Part shown: in pieces, positions 1 to 5,469 of the stretch
Layout of the letters: every line of letters starts with the position of its first letter
How positions within the stretch are numbered: the stretch's first letter is position 1
Source of the DNA: Methanosaeta sp. UBA80
GTDB lineage: Archaea > Halobacteriota > Methanosarcinia > Methanotrichales > Methanotrichaceae
Direction: 5' to 3'
Assembly: GCA_002505805.1 (NCBI GenBank)
Contig: DAWB01000233.1
Location: 3,606-9,383, forward strand
DNA length: 5,778 nucleotides
Notes under the pieces: generated by a model
What the model was told of the DNA's origin: nothing
Databases searched by the model: none
The model's input: the letters and a program-made list of their open reading frames with translations, nothing else
Translations under genes and position numbers: made by a program

Positions 1-523
1 ACAGCAGCCGCACTGTGCCCTGATCGATGCAGCTTTCGCGACCGAGCAGCATGGCGGCAGGAAGCTCAGGGGCAACAATTCCGTCCATCATCACACCGTC
101 CACATCAGTGGCCTTGATCAGTGGGGCAGAAAGCTGCGCGGCTATGAGGGCGGCCACGGCATCGGAGGTATAATCCCAGTTGTGCTTTAGGCCATAGTCA
201 TCTTTCAAGAGGGCCTGATAGGGCAAAAGAATATCCAGGCTGCTGTTGCCCTGAGGGCAGCGGATTTCCGTGGATAGCGTAGCACCGGTTCCGTCTGCCA
301 GAAAGTAGGCATACTGCTCCATGGCCAGTATCGCCATCCAGTGCGCTCCTTCCTGGCTGAGTTTGCAGGAAGAGTAGATCTGTCGCACCAGATCGGCCAT
401 GGGGCCGCCCCCCGGGACCACCAGAAAGCTGTAGCCTTCTTTTCCCAGGGCCAATAGAGAGCGCACCAGCTCCCGGGAACAGGGCATAAGGCTTCCCCCC
501 ATCTTCAGGACATAAAAGGGCAT
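1..523 (-). CDS. mfnE: Amino-acid-kinase family protein, probable MfnE (methanofuran biosynthesis kinase), partial at 3' end
   Basis: The first 174 codons are present; the C-terminus lies beyond base 1. I translated this frame directly. It opens MPFYVLKMGGSL, the phosphate-binding KxGGSL strand of the amino acid kinase fold. VVPGGGPMADLVR (residues about 35-47) is the second glycine loop, AHWMAILAMEQYAY follows near residue 60, and NWDYTSDAVAALIAAQL and IKATDVDGV come near residues 117-145. The AHxMAIxAMxQY and W-TSD-AA-IA pattern matches archaeal MfnE, the cytosolic kinase that phosphorylates 5-(aminomethyl)-3-furanmethanol phosphate to the diphosphate before tyramine-glutamate coupling in methanofuran synthesis. 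The ATG at 523 is the only plausible start, because an in-frame TAA lies two codons upstream; no clear Shine-Dalgarno is seen. It is 117 bases downstream of the metallopeptidase gene on the same strand and is probably an unrelated housekeeping gene marking the edge of the defence region. Family membership is firm. The exact substrate is an inference. Confidence 0.72.
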   Translation of the reverse strand, partial: MPFYVLKMGGSLMPCSRELVRSLLALGKEGYSFLVVPGGGPMADLVRQIYSSCKLSQEGAHWMAILAMEQYAYFLADGTGATLSTEIRCPQGNSSLDILLPYQALLKDDYGLKHNWDYTSDAVAALIAAQLSAPLIKATDVDGVMMDGIVAPELPAAMLLGRESCIDQGTVRLL

Positions 524-640
524 GACTGCTTAGAGTGGCGTTCCAGTATTTCAGCTCATTGTGTTTGATAGAAATGCCTTTTGAAAACGGCTTCGTGACT
601 CCAATAAGTTTGAATGGAAAGCACAGGGCATTTTTTGGCT
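524..640. other. Short intergenic gap between metallopeptidase gene and mfnE
   Basis: The 117 bases hold no convincing gene. The only structure I see is an imperfect dyad at 576-591 of the form GCCnTTTnnnAAAnGGC, with short arms. A T-run lies on the plus strand at 631-636, so it would read as an A-run in the minus-strand transcript and is not a terminator for the hsdR unit. No strong TATA box for mfnE stands out. Confidence 0.4.
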
Positions 641-985
641 CTATATGACCCTATTCTTCTTGCCAAAAGCCGAGGCTTCAGCTTCCCTCAGCCGCTTCTC
701 CCTCTCCGGCCAGTTGGGCAGATAGGCATAAAGGAAGCTCTTGAAGACCGGTCCGTGGCTGGGGGCAATGAGATGGAGCACCTCATGAACGATCACAAAC
801 TCGCCGACATCTTTAGGCAGTTCCAGCAGCTCTGAATTGAGGTTGAGCCTGCCTGATGTGGACATGGAAGCCCATTTCTGTGACATATTGCGGACCTGGA
901 TCTGGCCGAGCTTGACTCCCACCCTGGCAGCCCAGTGTCTTGCCGCCCATTTCATCTCCTCTGCATCCCGCCATCTGTCCATCAT
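641..985 (-). CDS. Short YgjP/DUF45-type (M48-like) zinc metallopeptidase, companion of HsdR
   Basis: The 114 aa product carries the zincin signature HEVLH (H67, E68, H71) with a third likely zinc ligand at H77 in APSHGPVF. It continues FKSFLYAYLPNW and a charged helix, as in the catalytic half of YgjP/DUF45 proteins (pfam01863 group). The upstream QKWASMSTSGRLNLNSEL stretch matches the family's K/RWGSCSxxGxINLN strand. Most family members are around 230 aa; this one holds only the C-terminal catalytic half, with no frame decay visible, so it may be a naturally short form. Its ATG overlaps the hsdR stop in an ATGA arrangement (982-985), so translation is probably coupled. Small genes of this family often sit next to hsdR in type I restriction loci, but their substrate and role are not established. 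It is soluble, with no signal peptide or membrane segment. Confidence 0.85.
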   Translation of the reverse strand: MMDRWRDAEEMKWAARHWAARVGVKLGQIQVRNMSQKWASMSTSGRLNLNSELLELPKDVGEFVIVHEVLHLIAPSHGPVFKSFLYAYLPNWPEREKRLREAEASAFGKKNRVI

Positions 986-3942
986 ATTCGCTGCAACCTG
1001 AGGAGGCCATCGGCTGATTCAGTGAGCTTCTCCTTGCCCACCAATGGCAGTATAAATTTATACAGTTTTGCCCTGAGTTTCTGCTCTTGCTTTTCGTCCC
1101 ACCGATAATCTGGGAATTCCAGAAAGAGCGAATTTATCTCCTGGGCCTGGGCCGGTGTGATTTGCACTGCCTCTGGCTGAAGCCTGGAGTAGATGACAAA
1201 GGAGTTCTCATCCAGGCCCAGACGCGCTCTTTCTTTTTCCGAATTGAGAAGGTCGTCGGCCAGACCCTCGAAACGCACCAGTGCCTCCTGTGTGGTTATC
1301 TGGCGATCTTCATATGCCTGTCGCAGAGCCTCAGCCCGCTCTCCGATCAGCTTCAAAACAGGATTGCTGCTCTCCTTTGAGGAAAGCGCTATGAGCTTGC
1401 TCAGATTCAGAACCTTGCTGGTATCGGATGAGCCGGAGTCCTTGAGGGCTTTGAGCTCTCTGGGACCCAGCTCATGAATTGCGCCCGGAGGCTCTAGATC
1501 CCCGCTGCTGGTGTACTTTTGCAGCAGCTGGCGGGTTTTGGCTGTGATCTCCCGGTCCACATAAATATCGGTATAGGCGTTGAGGATGAGGCCGTAGAGC
1601 CGGGCCAGGCTCTGATAGTCATCCATGTAGGGCCTCAGAAATGCATCCGGCGAGAGGATGTCGTAGATGCTCTGCACCTGCTTATAAAACCAGAAGAAGC
1701 TCTCCCGGGTCTCCTTGTCCTGGAAGTACTCGATGGCCCTCTCTTTGGATTTGTCGTCCCAGCCGCGGGATAGATCCAGGTATTTTCGGGCCACATCAGT
1801 CATATAGGTGTTGAAAAGGGTCTTGAGGACATCGATATTCTTTATAACCGAGGTGACCACATCGGAGTCGAAGGCGAGCGCCTTTTCCAGCTTCTGGAAT
1901 ATGCCCACGAAGTCCAGAACAAAGCCGCAGGGCTTGGTGAGGCCCTCTTCGTCCTCGTAAGGGCGGTTGACCCTGGCGATGGCTTGAAGCAGAACGTGGT
2001 CACGCATGGGTTTGTCCAGGTACATGCAATAGAGGATGGGAGCATCAAAGCCGGTGAGAAGCTTCTGGGTGACTATGAGGATCTTGGGAAGAGAGCTTTT
2101 CTTCAGGAAGTCCTTTCGGACTTTCTTCTCCCCTTCCTCGCTGATGTAGTATTTCTTCAGCTCCGGGCTGTCGTTATGAAGGGGCGAGTAGACCACCTGA
2201 GAGTATTCAGGAGGCAGATGCCTGTCCAGCTCCTCTTTGTAGGCGGCGCAGGCGGGGCGGTCCACGGCTACCAGAAAGGCCTTGAAGCCCATTGGCTCGA
2301 CGTTCTCCCGGAAGTGGCGGGCCACATAATCGGCCACCTTGGCCACCCGATCCGGGGACTTGAGCATCTCTTTGAGTTCAATGGCCCGGTCCAGTATGGC
2401 GTTCATCTCATCGATGTCGCTGATGCCCTGGGCGGCGGCCAGGTCCAGGAATTCCCGTTCCAGTGTCTCCCTGTCCACCAGAAGCTCGGAGGGAGCAAGA
2501 GCATAGTTGAGGCGGACGGTGGTTCCGTCATCGATGGACTCGGCTATGGAGTATTTATCCAGGTAGCCCTGGGGGTCGTCGGCTCCGAAGACCTTGAAGG
2601 TTCCCTTGCCCTTGGAAAGGCGGTCGATGGGTGTCCCGGTGAAGCCGATGTAGGTGGCGTTGGGCAGAGCAGCCAGAAGGTAGTTGCCCAGGTCTCCACC
2701 CGTAGTTCGATGCGCCTCGTCGACCAGGACGATCACATTATCGCGGGCGCTCATGTCGGCGGGGATGTCGTCGAACTTATGGATCATGGAGACCACCAGG
2801 CCCCGGAAGTCTGAGGAGAGGATCTTCTGCAGCTCGCGCTTGGAGCCGGCTACCATCGCCGAGCCCAGGCCATAGCCCACGATGTTCTTGAAGAGCTGGC
2901 TCTCCAGTTCGGTCCGGTCCACCAGCATGAGCACAGTGGGCTTTTCCGCCTTTATGCCGGCGGCTGCGTCACATTCTTCGCATCCATCTTTATCTCTGTC
3001 TCTGCCTCCGCCTAAGCTCCTGCTTCCGGGCTCGCTTCCAGCTCCGCCGCCCTGGGATTCTCGGAGAAGCCGGGAGGCGATGGTGATCATGGTAAGAGTT
3101 TTGCCGCTTCCCTGGGTGTGCCAGATCAGCCCTCTTCTCTTGGCCGGATCGCGGGCCCGCTGGATCACTTTTTCCACGGCGCGGGTCTGGTGCTGGCGCA
3201 GGATGATCTTGACCAGGTCGTCGTCTCGGGTCAAGAATACGATGTAGTCCTGCAGGACCTTGAGGAACCTCTCCCGGTCGAAGAAGCTCTTGACTGTGTG
3301 CTCAAAGTCGCCCTGAACCACGTCTTTCCAGTTGAAGATGTTCTTCTTGGATAAAGACCAAGTAGCGCCGTAGAAGAACTTGATCAGCTGGGTGACCTCG
3401 AAGATCTGGGGAGAGACCAGCATCTCCGGGGTCTCGGCATGGTAACGGCGGATCTGGGAGACGCCCTCCGCCAGGCCGTCCCTCTTCTCGGCGCTCTTGG
3501 TCTCCACCAGGGCCACGGGCAGGCCGTTGATGAGAAAGACGGCATCGGCGCGGTTGGTGAAGGCTGCGCCCCGCTGGGTCCACTCCTCGGTCACCTGGAA
3601 GATGTTGCTCTCAGGGTGGTCGAAGTCGACGAGGCGCACATTTCTCTCCCGCTTCTCCTCCGGGACATAGATGGACTGCTCGCCCCGCAGCCAGGAGAGG
3701 GCGTCTTTATTGCCCTCGATGCTGGGCCGCAGCAGGCTCAACTTGCGGATGATCTCTCCGGCCCGGGCAGCGTCGACAACGCCGGGATTGAGCTTTTGCA
3801 GCTGGGACGCTAAAATGCTGGCGAAGTAGAGGCTGCTTTCGTCACCCCGCAGGCGAATGGCATCGGGCGGGGAGACATAATTCCAGCCGATCTGGCCGGC
3901 GTAGCGGAGGAGTGGCTTTTGGACGGAGGAGCGCTCGGACAA
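982..3942 (-). CDS. hsdR: Type I restriction enzyme HsdR subunit (endonuclease and ATP-dependent translocase)
   Basis: The 986 aa protein is near full length for HsdR (about 1000 aa). The N-terminal nuclease domain (about 1-230) has the PD-(D/E)xK core at D133, E147 and K149 (ADAVFLINGLPVALVETK) and a QxxxY motif (Q163, Y167). The superfamily 2 helicase core follows: Walker A TQGSGKT (276-282), DEAH (408-411), TGTP (435-438), the TGFDAP region (630-635) and motif VI QAIARVNRPY (653-662). The C-terminal part (about 690-960) is helical and resembles the HsdR C-terminal domain (EDRQITTQEAL, then LGLDENSFVIY). HsdR cuts and translocates DNA in a complex with HsdM and HsdS. Neither partner is intact in this window. 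The start is TTG: an in-frame TAG lies six codons upstream, no ATG comes between, and AGAAGGGAT provides a ribosome site. A low-complexity stretch at residues 297-334 interrupts the helicase core. All catalytic motifs are intact, so the enzyme could be functional if a methylase and specificity subunit are supplied. Confidence 0.96.
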   Translation of the reverse strand: MSERSSVQKPLLRYAGQIGWNYVSPPDAIRLRGDESSLYFASILASQLQKLNPGVVDAARAGEIIRKLSLLRPSIEGNKDALSWLRGEQSIYVPEEKRERNVRLVDFDHPESNIFQVTEEWTQRGAAFTNRADAVFLINGLPVALVETKSAEKRDGLAEGVSQIRRYHAETPEMLVSPQIFEVTQLIKFFYGATWSLSKKNIFNWKDVVQGDFEHTVKSFFDRERFLKVLQDYIVFLTRDDDLVKIILRQHQTRAVEKVIQRARDPAKRRGLIWHTQGSGKTLTMITIASRLLRESQGGGAGSEPGSRSLGGGRDRDKDGCEECDAAAGIKAEKPTVLMLVDRTELESQLFKNIVGYGLGSAMVAGSKRELQKILSSDFRGLVVSMIHKFDDIPADMSARDNVIVLVDEAHRTTGGDLGNYLLAALPNATYIGFTGTPIDRLSKGKGTFKVFGADDPQGYLDKYSIAESIDDGTTVRLNYALAPSELLVDRETLEREFLDLAAAQGISDIDEMNAILDRAIELKEMLKSPDRVAKVADYVARHFRENVEPMGFKAFLVAVDRPACAAYKEELDRHLPPEYSQVVYSPLHNDSPELKKYYISEEGEKKVRKDFLKKSSLPKILIVTQKLLTGFDAPILYCMYLDKPMRDHVLLQAIARVNRPYEDEEGLTKPCGFVLDFVGIFQKLEKALAFDSDVVTSVIKNIDVLKTLFNTYMTDVARKYLDLSRGWDDKSKERAIEYFQDKETRESFFWFYKQVQSIYDILSPDAFLRPYMDDYQSLARLYGLILNAYTDIYVDREITAKTRQLLQKYTSSGDLEPPGAIHELGPRELKALKDSGSSDTSKVLNLSKLIALSSKESSNPVLKLIGERAEALRQAYEDRQITTQEALVRFEGLADDLLNSEKERARLGLDENSFVIYSRLQPEAVQITPAQAQEINSLFLEFPDYRWDEKQEQKLRAKLYKFILPLVGKEKLTESADGLLRLQRI

Positions 3943-3948
3943 TTTGTT

Positions 3949-3957
3949 ATCCCTTCT
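3949..3957 (-). promoter_or_regulatory. Ribosome binding site fixing the TTG start of hsdR
   Basis: On the minus strand AGAAGGGAT lies six bases before the TTG at 3942. It partly matches the archaeal Shine-Dalgarno GGAGGTGAT. No ATG or GTG lies between the upstream in-frame TAG (3958-3960) and this TTG, so the site decides the start. Confidence 0.6.
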
Positions 3958-4000
3958 CTATTTTGATCAGCGATTATCTCTCTGTGACTTGATTATGATA

Positions 4001-4008
4001 ATAATTAA
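4001..4008 (-). promoter_or_regulatory. Candidate TATA box for the hsdR-metallopeptidase unit
   Basis: The 157-base gap between hsdR and the hicB cluster (3943-4099) is strongly AT-rich and has no gene I can support. On the minus strand it contains TTAATTAT, a plausible archaeal TATA box. Transcription would start about 25 bases downstream, near 3978, giving a leader of some 35 bases that contains the ribosome site. AT-rich alternatives exist in the same gap, so the exact box is uncertain. Confidence 0.3.
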
Positions 4009-4040
4009 GCTGTTGGCTGAGCGGGATTTAGAAACGCTGA

Positions 4041-4053
4041 ATATTATTAATAT
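4041..4053. repeat. 13-bp perfect AT-only palindrome upstream of hsdR
   Basis: ATATTA-T-TAATAT is an exact inverted repeat with 6-base arms around one base. It lies about 100 bases upstream of the hsdR start and about 50 bases past the stop of the last hicB gene. It could be an operator or a promoter element; an AT-only palindrome of this size in AT-rich DNA can also arise by chance. Confidence 0.35.
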
Positions 4054-4099
4054 CAAGGAATATGCCTTCTGTCATTTTAGCTGCACTTCAGCAAGATGG

Positions 4100-4318
4100 C
4101 TATTGAGATACTTTTATCATCGGAATTTTTGCGCCAAATCGAATTCGCAGTGCAATCCAGCCCTCAATCACTTCTATGAGGTCTCTGCGACACTCTTCAA
4201 TGCTGTCTCCGATGGCGATCACCCCTCGGAGCCCTTCCACGGTGGCAACGTAAGAGCCATCTTCCAGAGTATCATATTCTGCCAGCTTTAAAGCCGTTTG
4301 AACGTAATCTGAGAGCAC
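4100..4318 (-). CDS. HicB-like antitoxin-family protein (third of three tandem paralogues)
   Basis: The 72 aa product starts at a GTG (4316-4318) and reads MLSDYVQTALKLAEYDTLED. It has the HicB/UPF0150 fold pattern: DGSYVATVEGLRGVIAIG (two strands), then a DSIEECRRDLIEVIEGWIAL helix. It ends shortly after FGAKIPMIKVSQ. An open frame continues upstream to an ATG at 4447, but I prefer the GTG because MLSDY aligns with MFSEY and MFAEY of the two neighbouring paralogues, while the extra 43 codons overlap the upstream hicB in another frame and resemble nothing. The GTG begins two bases after the stop of the upstream hicB, so coupled translation is likely. HicB proteins neutralise HicA toxin. This one has no adjacent hicA of its own and lacks the C-terminal DNA-binding domain (HTH or ribbon-helix-helix) of many HicBs, so it may be an orphan antitoxin or a stand-alone regulator. 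Confidence 0.8.
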   Translation of the reverse strand: MLSDYVQTALKLAEYDTLEDGSYVATVEGLRGVIAIGDSIEECRRDLIEVIEGWIALRIRFGAKIPMIKVSQ

Positions 4319-4320
4319 GA

Positions 4321-4704
4321 TCAATCTAATGCATCGCCTTCGAATTCTTGGAAGCGCTCTAAAGAAGCCTTGCCAAAAATGCCTCGATATACGGACAAGT
4401 CCCTCTTTTTCCTCTTGGTCAGAGATTTGCTGATCCGGGGCTCGCATGTTGTTTTAGGAAATGTCAGCCGCCTCTTTGAAATTCCGATTGCGTGACCGTC
4501 AAGATCCAGAATAGTTAAGCCTCTTTGCAGTCGAATGACAATCCACTCCTCGATAGCTTCAACTAGATCTTCCCGGCATTCTTCGATGGTCTTTCCAGTG
4601 GCTATCACACCTCGCAGGCCCTCCGCTTTGGCCATGTAAGTGCCATTCTCTAGGGTTTCGTACTTGGCCCGCCGTAAAGCGGCTTTGATGTACTCCGAGA
4701 ACAT
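4321..4704 (-). CDS. HicB-like antitoxin-family protein with a long basic C-terminal tail (second paralogue)
   Basis: From the preferred ATG at 4704 the product is 127 aa, opening MFSEYIKAALRRAKYETLEN. An ATG three codons upstream (4713) is also possible. Residues 1-62 form the HicB domain: NGTYMAKAEGLRGVIATG, then KTIEECREDLVEAIEEWIVI. The normal end seems to be near GHAIGISK (about residue 76). After that come about 50 basic, unrecognised residues (SLTKRKKRD, then FGKASLERFQEFEGDALD). A single added A in the AAA at 4475-4477 would instead give SKEAADIS and a TAA stop at 4454-4456, a tail much more like a normal HicB, so the tail may come from a frameshift. A 20-base stretch (4574-4593) is identical to 5096-5115 in the first paralogue, pointing to local duplication. 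It has no hicA of its own and may share the single upstream one. Confidence 0.78.
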   Translation of the reverse strand: MFSEYIKAALRRAKYETLENGTYMAKAEGLRGVIATGKTIEECREDLVEAIEEWIVIRLQRGLTILDLDGHAIGISKRRLTFPKTTCEPRISKSLTKRKKRDLSVYRGIFGKASLERFQEFEGDALD

Positions 4705-4739
4705 AAAACGCATCTCTTGCTCGATTGCCTAAGGTTCAA

Positions 4740-4747
4740 TTGTATAA
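4740..4747 (-). promoter_or_regulatory. Candidate internal TATA box for the two downstream hicB genes
   Basis: The 47-56 base gap between the hicA stop and the next hicB contains TTATACAA on the minus strand, close to the archaeal TATA consensus. Its centre is about 30 bases before the ATG at 4713, so transcription would start almost at the start codon. This would let the two extra hicB genes be expressed separately from hicBA. Support is by motif and spacing only. Confidence 0.35.
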
Positions 4748-4760
4748 CATTATTGCTATC

Positions 4761-4982
4761 TCATACGGAAAACCAATCCTCTCGAGAAATCTCTGCCTCT
4801 TTCAAGATCTCCGCAAGAAGATTGACACCGATCTCCCTTCGGTGGGGATTGGGAATTGGCACAAAGCGATCGCCATTGACCATATATTCGTGGTCGGTAC
4901 CGGGATATGGCCCCTCAAATCCCAATTTTCGAAGCCGTTTGATCAGCTCTCGGCGAGAGACTGGAGCGAGCTTATTCGACAA
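4761..4982 (-). CDS. hicA: HicA-family toxin (mRNA interferase)
   Basis: The 73 aa protein has the compact HicA double-stranded-RNA-binding-like fold. VSRRELIKRLRKLGFEG is the first helix, GTDHEYMV carries the presumed catalytic histidine H31 (G-S/T-x-H in the family), FVPIPNPHRREIG is the strand and turn, and LLAEILKEAEISREDW the last helix. HicA cleaves mRNA and stops growth unless bound by HicB. The start is TTG at 4982: an in-frame TGA lies two codons upstream and GGTGA (4986-4990) is a well-placed ribosome site. It overlaps the stop of the upstream hicB by 11 bases, a coupled antitoxin-first order. The usual HPDG after the catalytic segment is replaced by a short VNGDR turn. The likely active-site histidine is kept, so activity is plausible. 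Confidence 0.88.
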   Translation of the reverse strand: MSNKLAPVSRRELIKRLRKLGFEGPYPGTDHEYMVNGDRFVPIPNPHRREIGVNLLAEILKEAEISREDWFSV

Positions 4983-5229
4983 CGCTCACCGGCTCCGCAG
5001 AGACAATGATGTCTATTCCGCCCACTGGAGGAATCGACCGACCCATCCTCAGCCTGAGAAGCACCCAGCCCTCAATCACTGACATAAGCTCTTTGCGGCA
5101 TTCTTCGATGGTCTTGCCCGATGCCCATACGCCGGGCAGCTCAGGAACAGTGGCAAAGTAAGGCTCTTCGTCATCTATGATCTTGTATTGTGCTCGCTCT
5201 AAAGCTGCCTGGATGTATTCGGCAAACAT
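4972..5229 (-). CDS. hicB: HicB-family antitoxin (first paralogue, paired with hicA)
   Basis: The 85 aa product opens MFAEYIQAALERAQYKIIDD. It carries the HicB core PYFATVPELPGVWASG, then KTIEECRKELMSVIEGWVLL, and ends with RSIPPVGGIDIIV plus a short tail. It lacks a recognisable helix-turn-helix or ribbon-helix-helix, so DNA-based autoregulation is not evident. HicB binds and blocks HicA; here hicA overlaps the 3' end by 11 bases, which makes this the cognate antitoxin. It heads a minus-strand cluster followed by two paralogues with the same MFxEY start and TIEECR helix. It has no Shine-Dalgarno, and an AT-rich TATA-like AATTAAAT about 28 bases upstream would give a near-leaderless mRNA. The ATG at 5229 is supported by alignment to the paralogues. 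Confidence 0.9.
   Translation of the reverse strand: MFAEYIQAALERAQYKIIDDEEPYFATVPELPGVWASGKTIEECRKELMSVIEGWVLLRLRMGRSIPPVGGIDIIVSAEPVSVVE
4986..4990 (-). promoter_or_regulatory. Ribosome binding site for hicA inside the hicB 3' end
   Basis: On the minus strand GGTGA lies three bases before the TTG at 4982. In register with the full archaeal Shine-Dalgarno AGGAGGTGATC this equals a spacing of about six bases from AGGAGG. It supports the TTG start, and the site lies within the hicB coding sequence. Confidence 0.55.
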
Positions 5230-5253
5230 GGCTGGATATTTGGAGCTGCTGAG

Positions 5254-5261
5254 ATTTAATT
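5254..5261 (-). promoter_or_regulatory. Candidate TATA box for the minus-strand hicBA cluster
   Basis: AATTAAAT on the minus strand is centred about 28 bases before the hicB ATG at 5229, the spacing expected for a leaderless archaeal transcript. No Shine-Dalgarno is present before that ATG, which agrees with this. Motif match is only moderate. Confidence 0.3.
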
Positions 5262-5265
5262 GTTC

Positions 5266-5418
5266 TTACCGAGATTGATAGATCAGCCGCCGCTCTCTGC
5301 CTCCACCAGCGCCCCCTCCCGCCGGCAGCCTTCCGCTCATCGGCTCTTCCAGCATGGCCCGAAAAAGCTCACCGTGCAGGCGGGCCTGGGTATCTGAAAC
5401 ACCAGCCTTCTGGGTCAT
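5266..5418 (-). pseudogene. Possible remnant of an hsdS 3' end (type I specificity subunit tail)
   Basis: A 50-codon frame ends in TAA at 5266 and can be read from an ATG at 5418. The middle, ARLHGELFRAMLEEPMSGRL, resembles the end of many HsdS proteins, where a helix is followed by LFxxLLHxLMTGxxRV. A glycine-rich piece (PAGGGAGGG) and RERRLIYQSR follow. It lies on the same strand as hsdR, in the usual hsdS-before-hsdR order, and is GC-rich (about 73% over 5281-5340) like hsdR and unlike the hicB DNA on either side. Nothing upstream of 5418 reads as HsdS; that DNA carries the divergent hicB gene instead. It would be a truncated leftover. It could instead be a small unknown gene or chance similarity, since the matching segment is short. 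Confidence 0.38.
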
Positions 5419-5461
5419 TCGGAAGCTAAATGTACTAAAATGAACTCTATAGTAATTGATC

Positions 5462-5467
5462 GTGATC
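5462..5467 (+). promoter_or_regulatory. Ribosome binding site supporting the inner start of the divergent hicB
   Basis: GTGATC lies two bases before the ATG at 5470. It matches the 3' part of AGGAGGTGATC, and in that register AGGAGG would sit seven bases from the ATG, the best spacing. It favours 5470 over the upstream ATG at 5440, which has no such site. Confidence 0.45.
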
Positions 5468-5469
5468 CA

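Noticed and set aside
576..591. Imperfect dyad downstream of the metallopeptidase gene as a terminator
   Set aside because: The arms are only 3+3 bases with mismatches, and no T-run follows on the minus strand.
1984..2814. A 276-codon open frame on the plus strand inside hsdR
   Set aside because: It is antisense to the conserved helicase part of HsdR. Its product shows no recognisable domain, and long antisense frames are common opposite GC-rich genes.
3439..3813. A 124-codon plus-strand frame opposite the HsdR nuclease domain
   Set aside because: It is a shadow of the conserved PD-(D/E)xK region and has no family features.
3944..4291. A 115-codon plus-strand frame across the hsdR upstream gap and the third hicB
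   Set aside because: It spans an AT-rich non-coding gap and lies antisense to a clear HicB gene; the translation has no domain-like pattern.
4319..4447. N-terminal extension of the third hicB back to an ATG at 4447
   Set aside because: The 43 added residues overlap the preceding hicB in another frame and match nothing, while the GTG at 4318 aligns with the starts of both paralogues.
4319..4453. A degraded hicA between the second and third hicB
   Set aside because: None of the three minus-strand frames contains the HicA GSH-type motif or its flanking helices.
4717..5082. Two plus-strand frames (4717-5082 and 4725-5009) over hicA and hicB
   Set aside because: Both are antisense shadows of the overlapping hicB-hicA pair.
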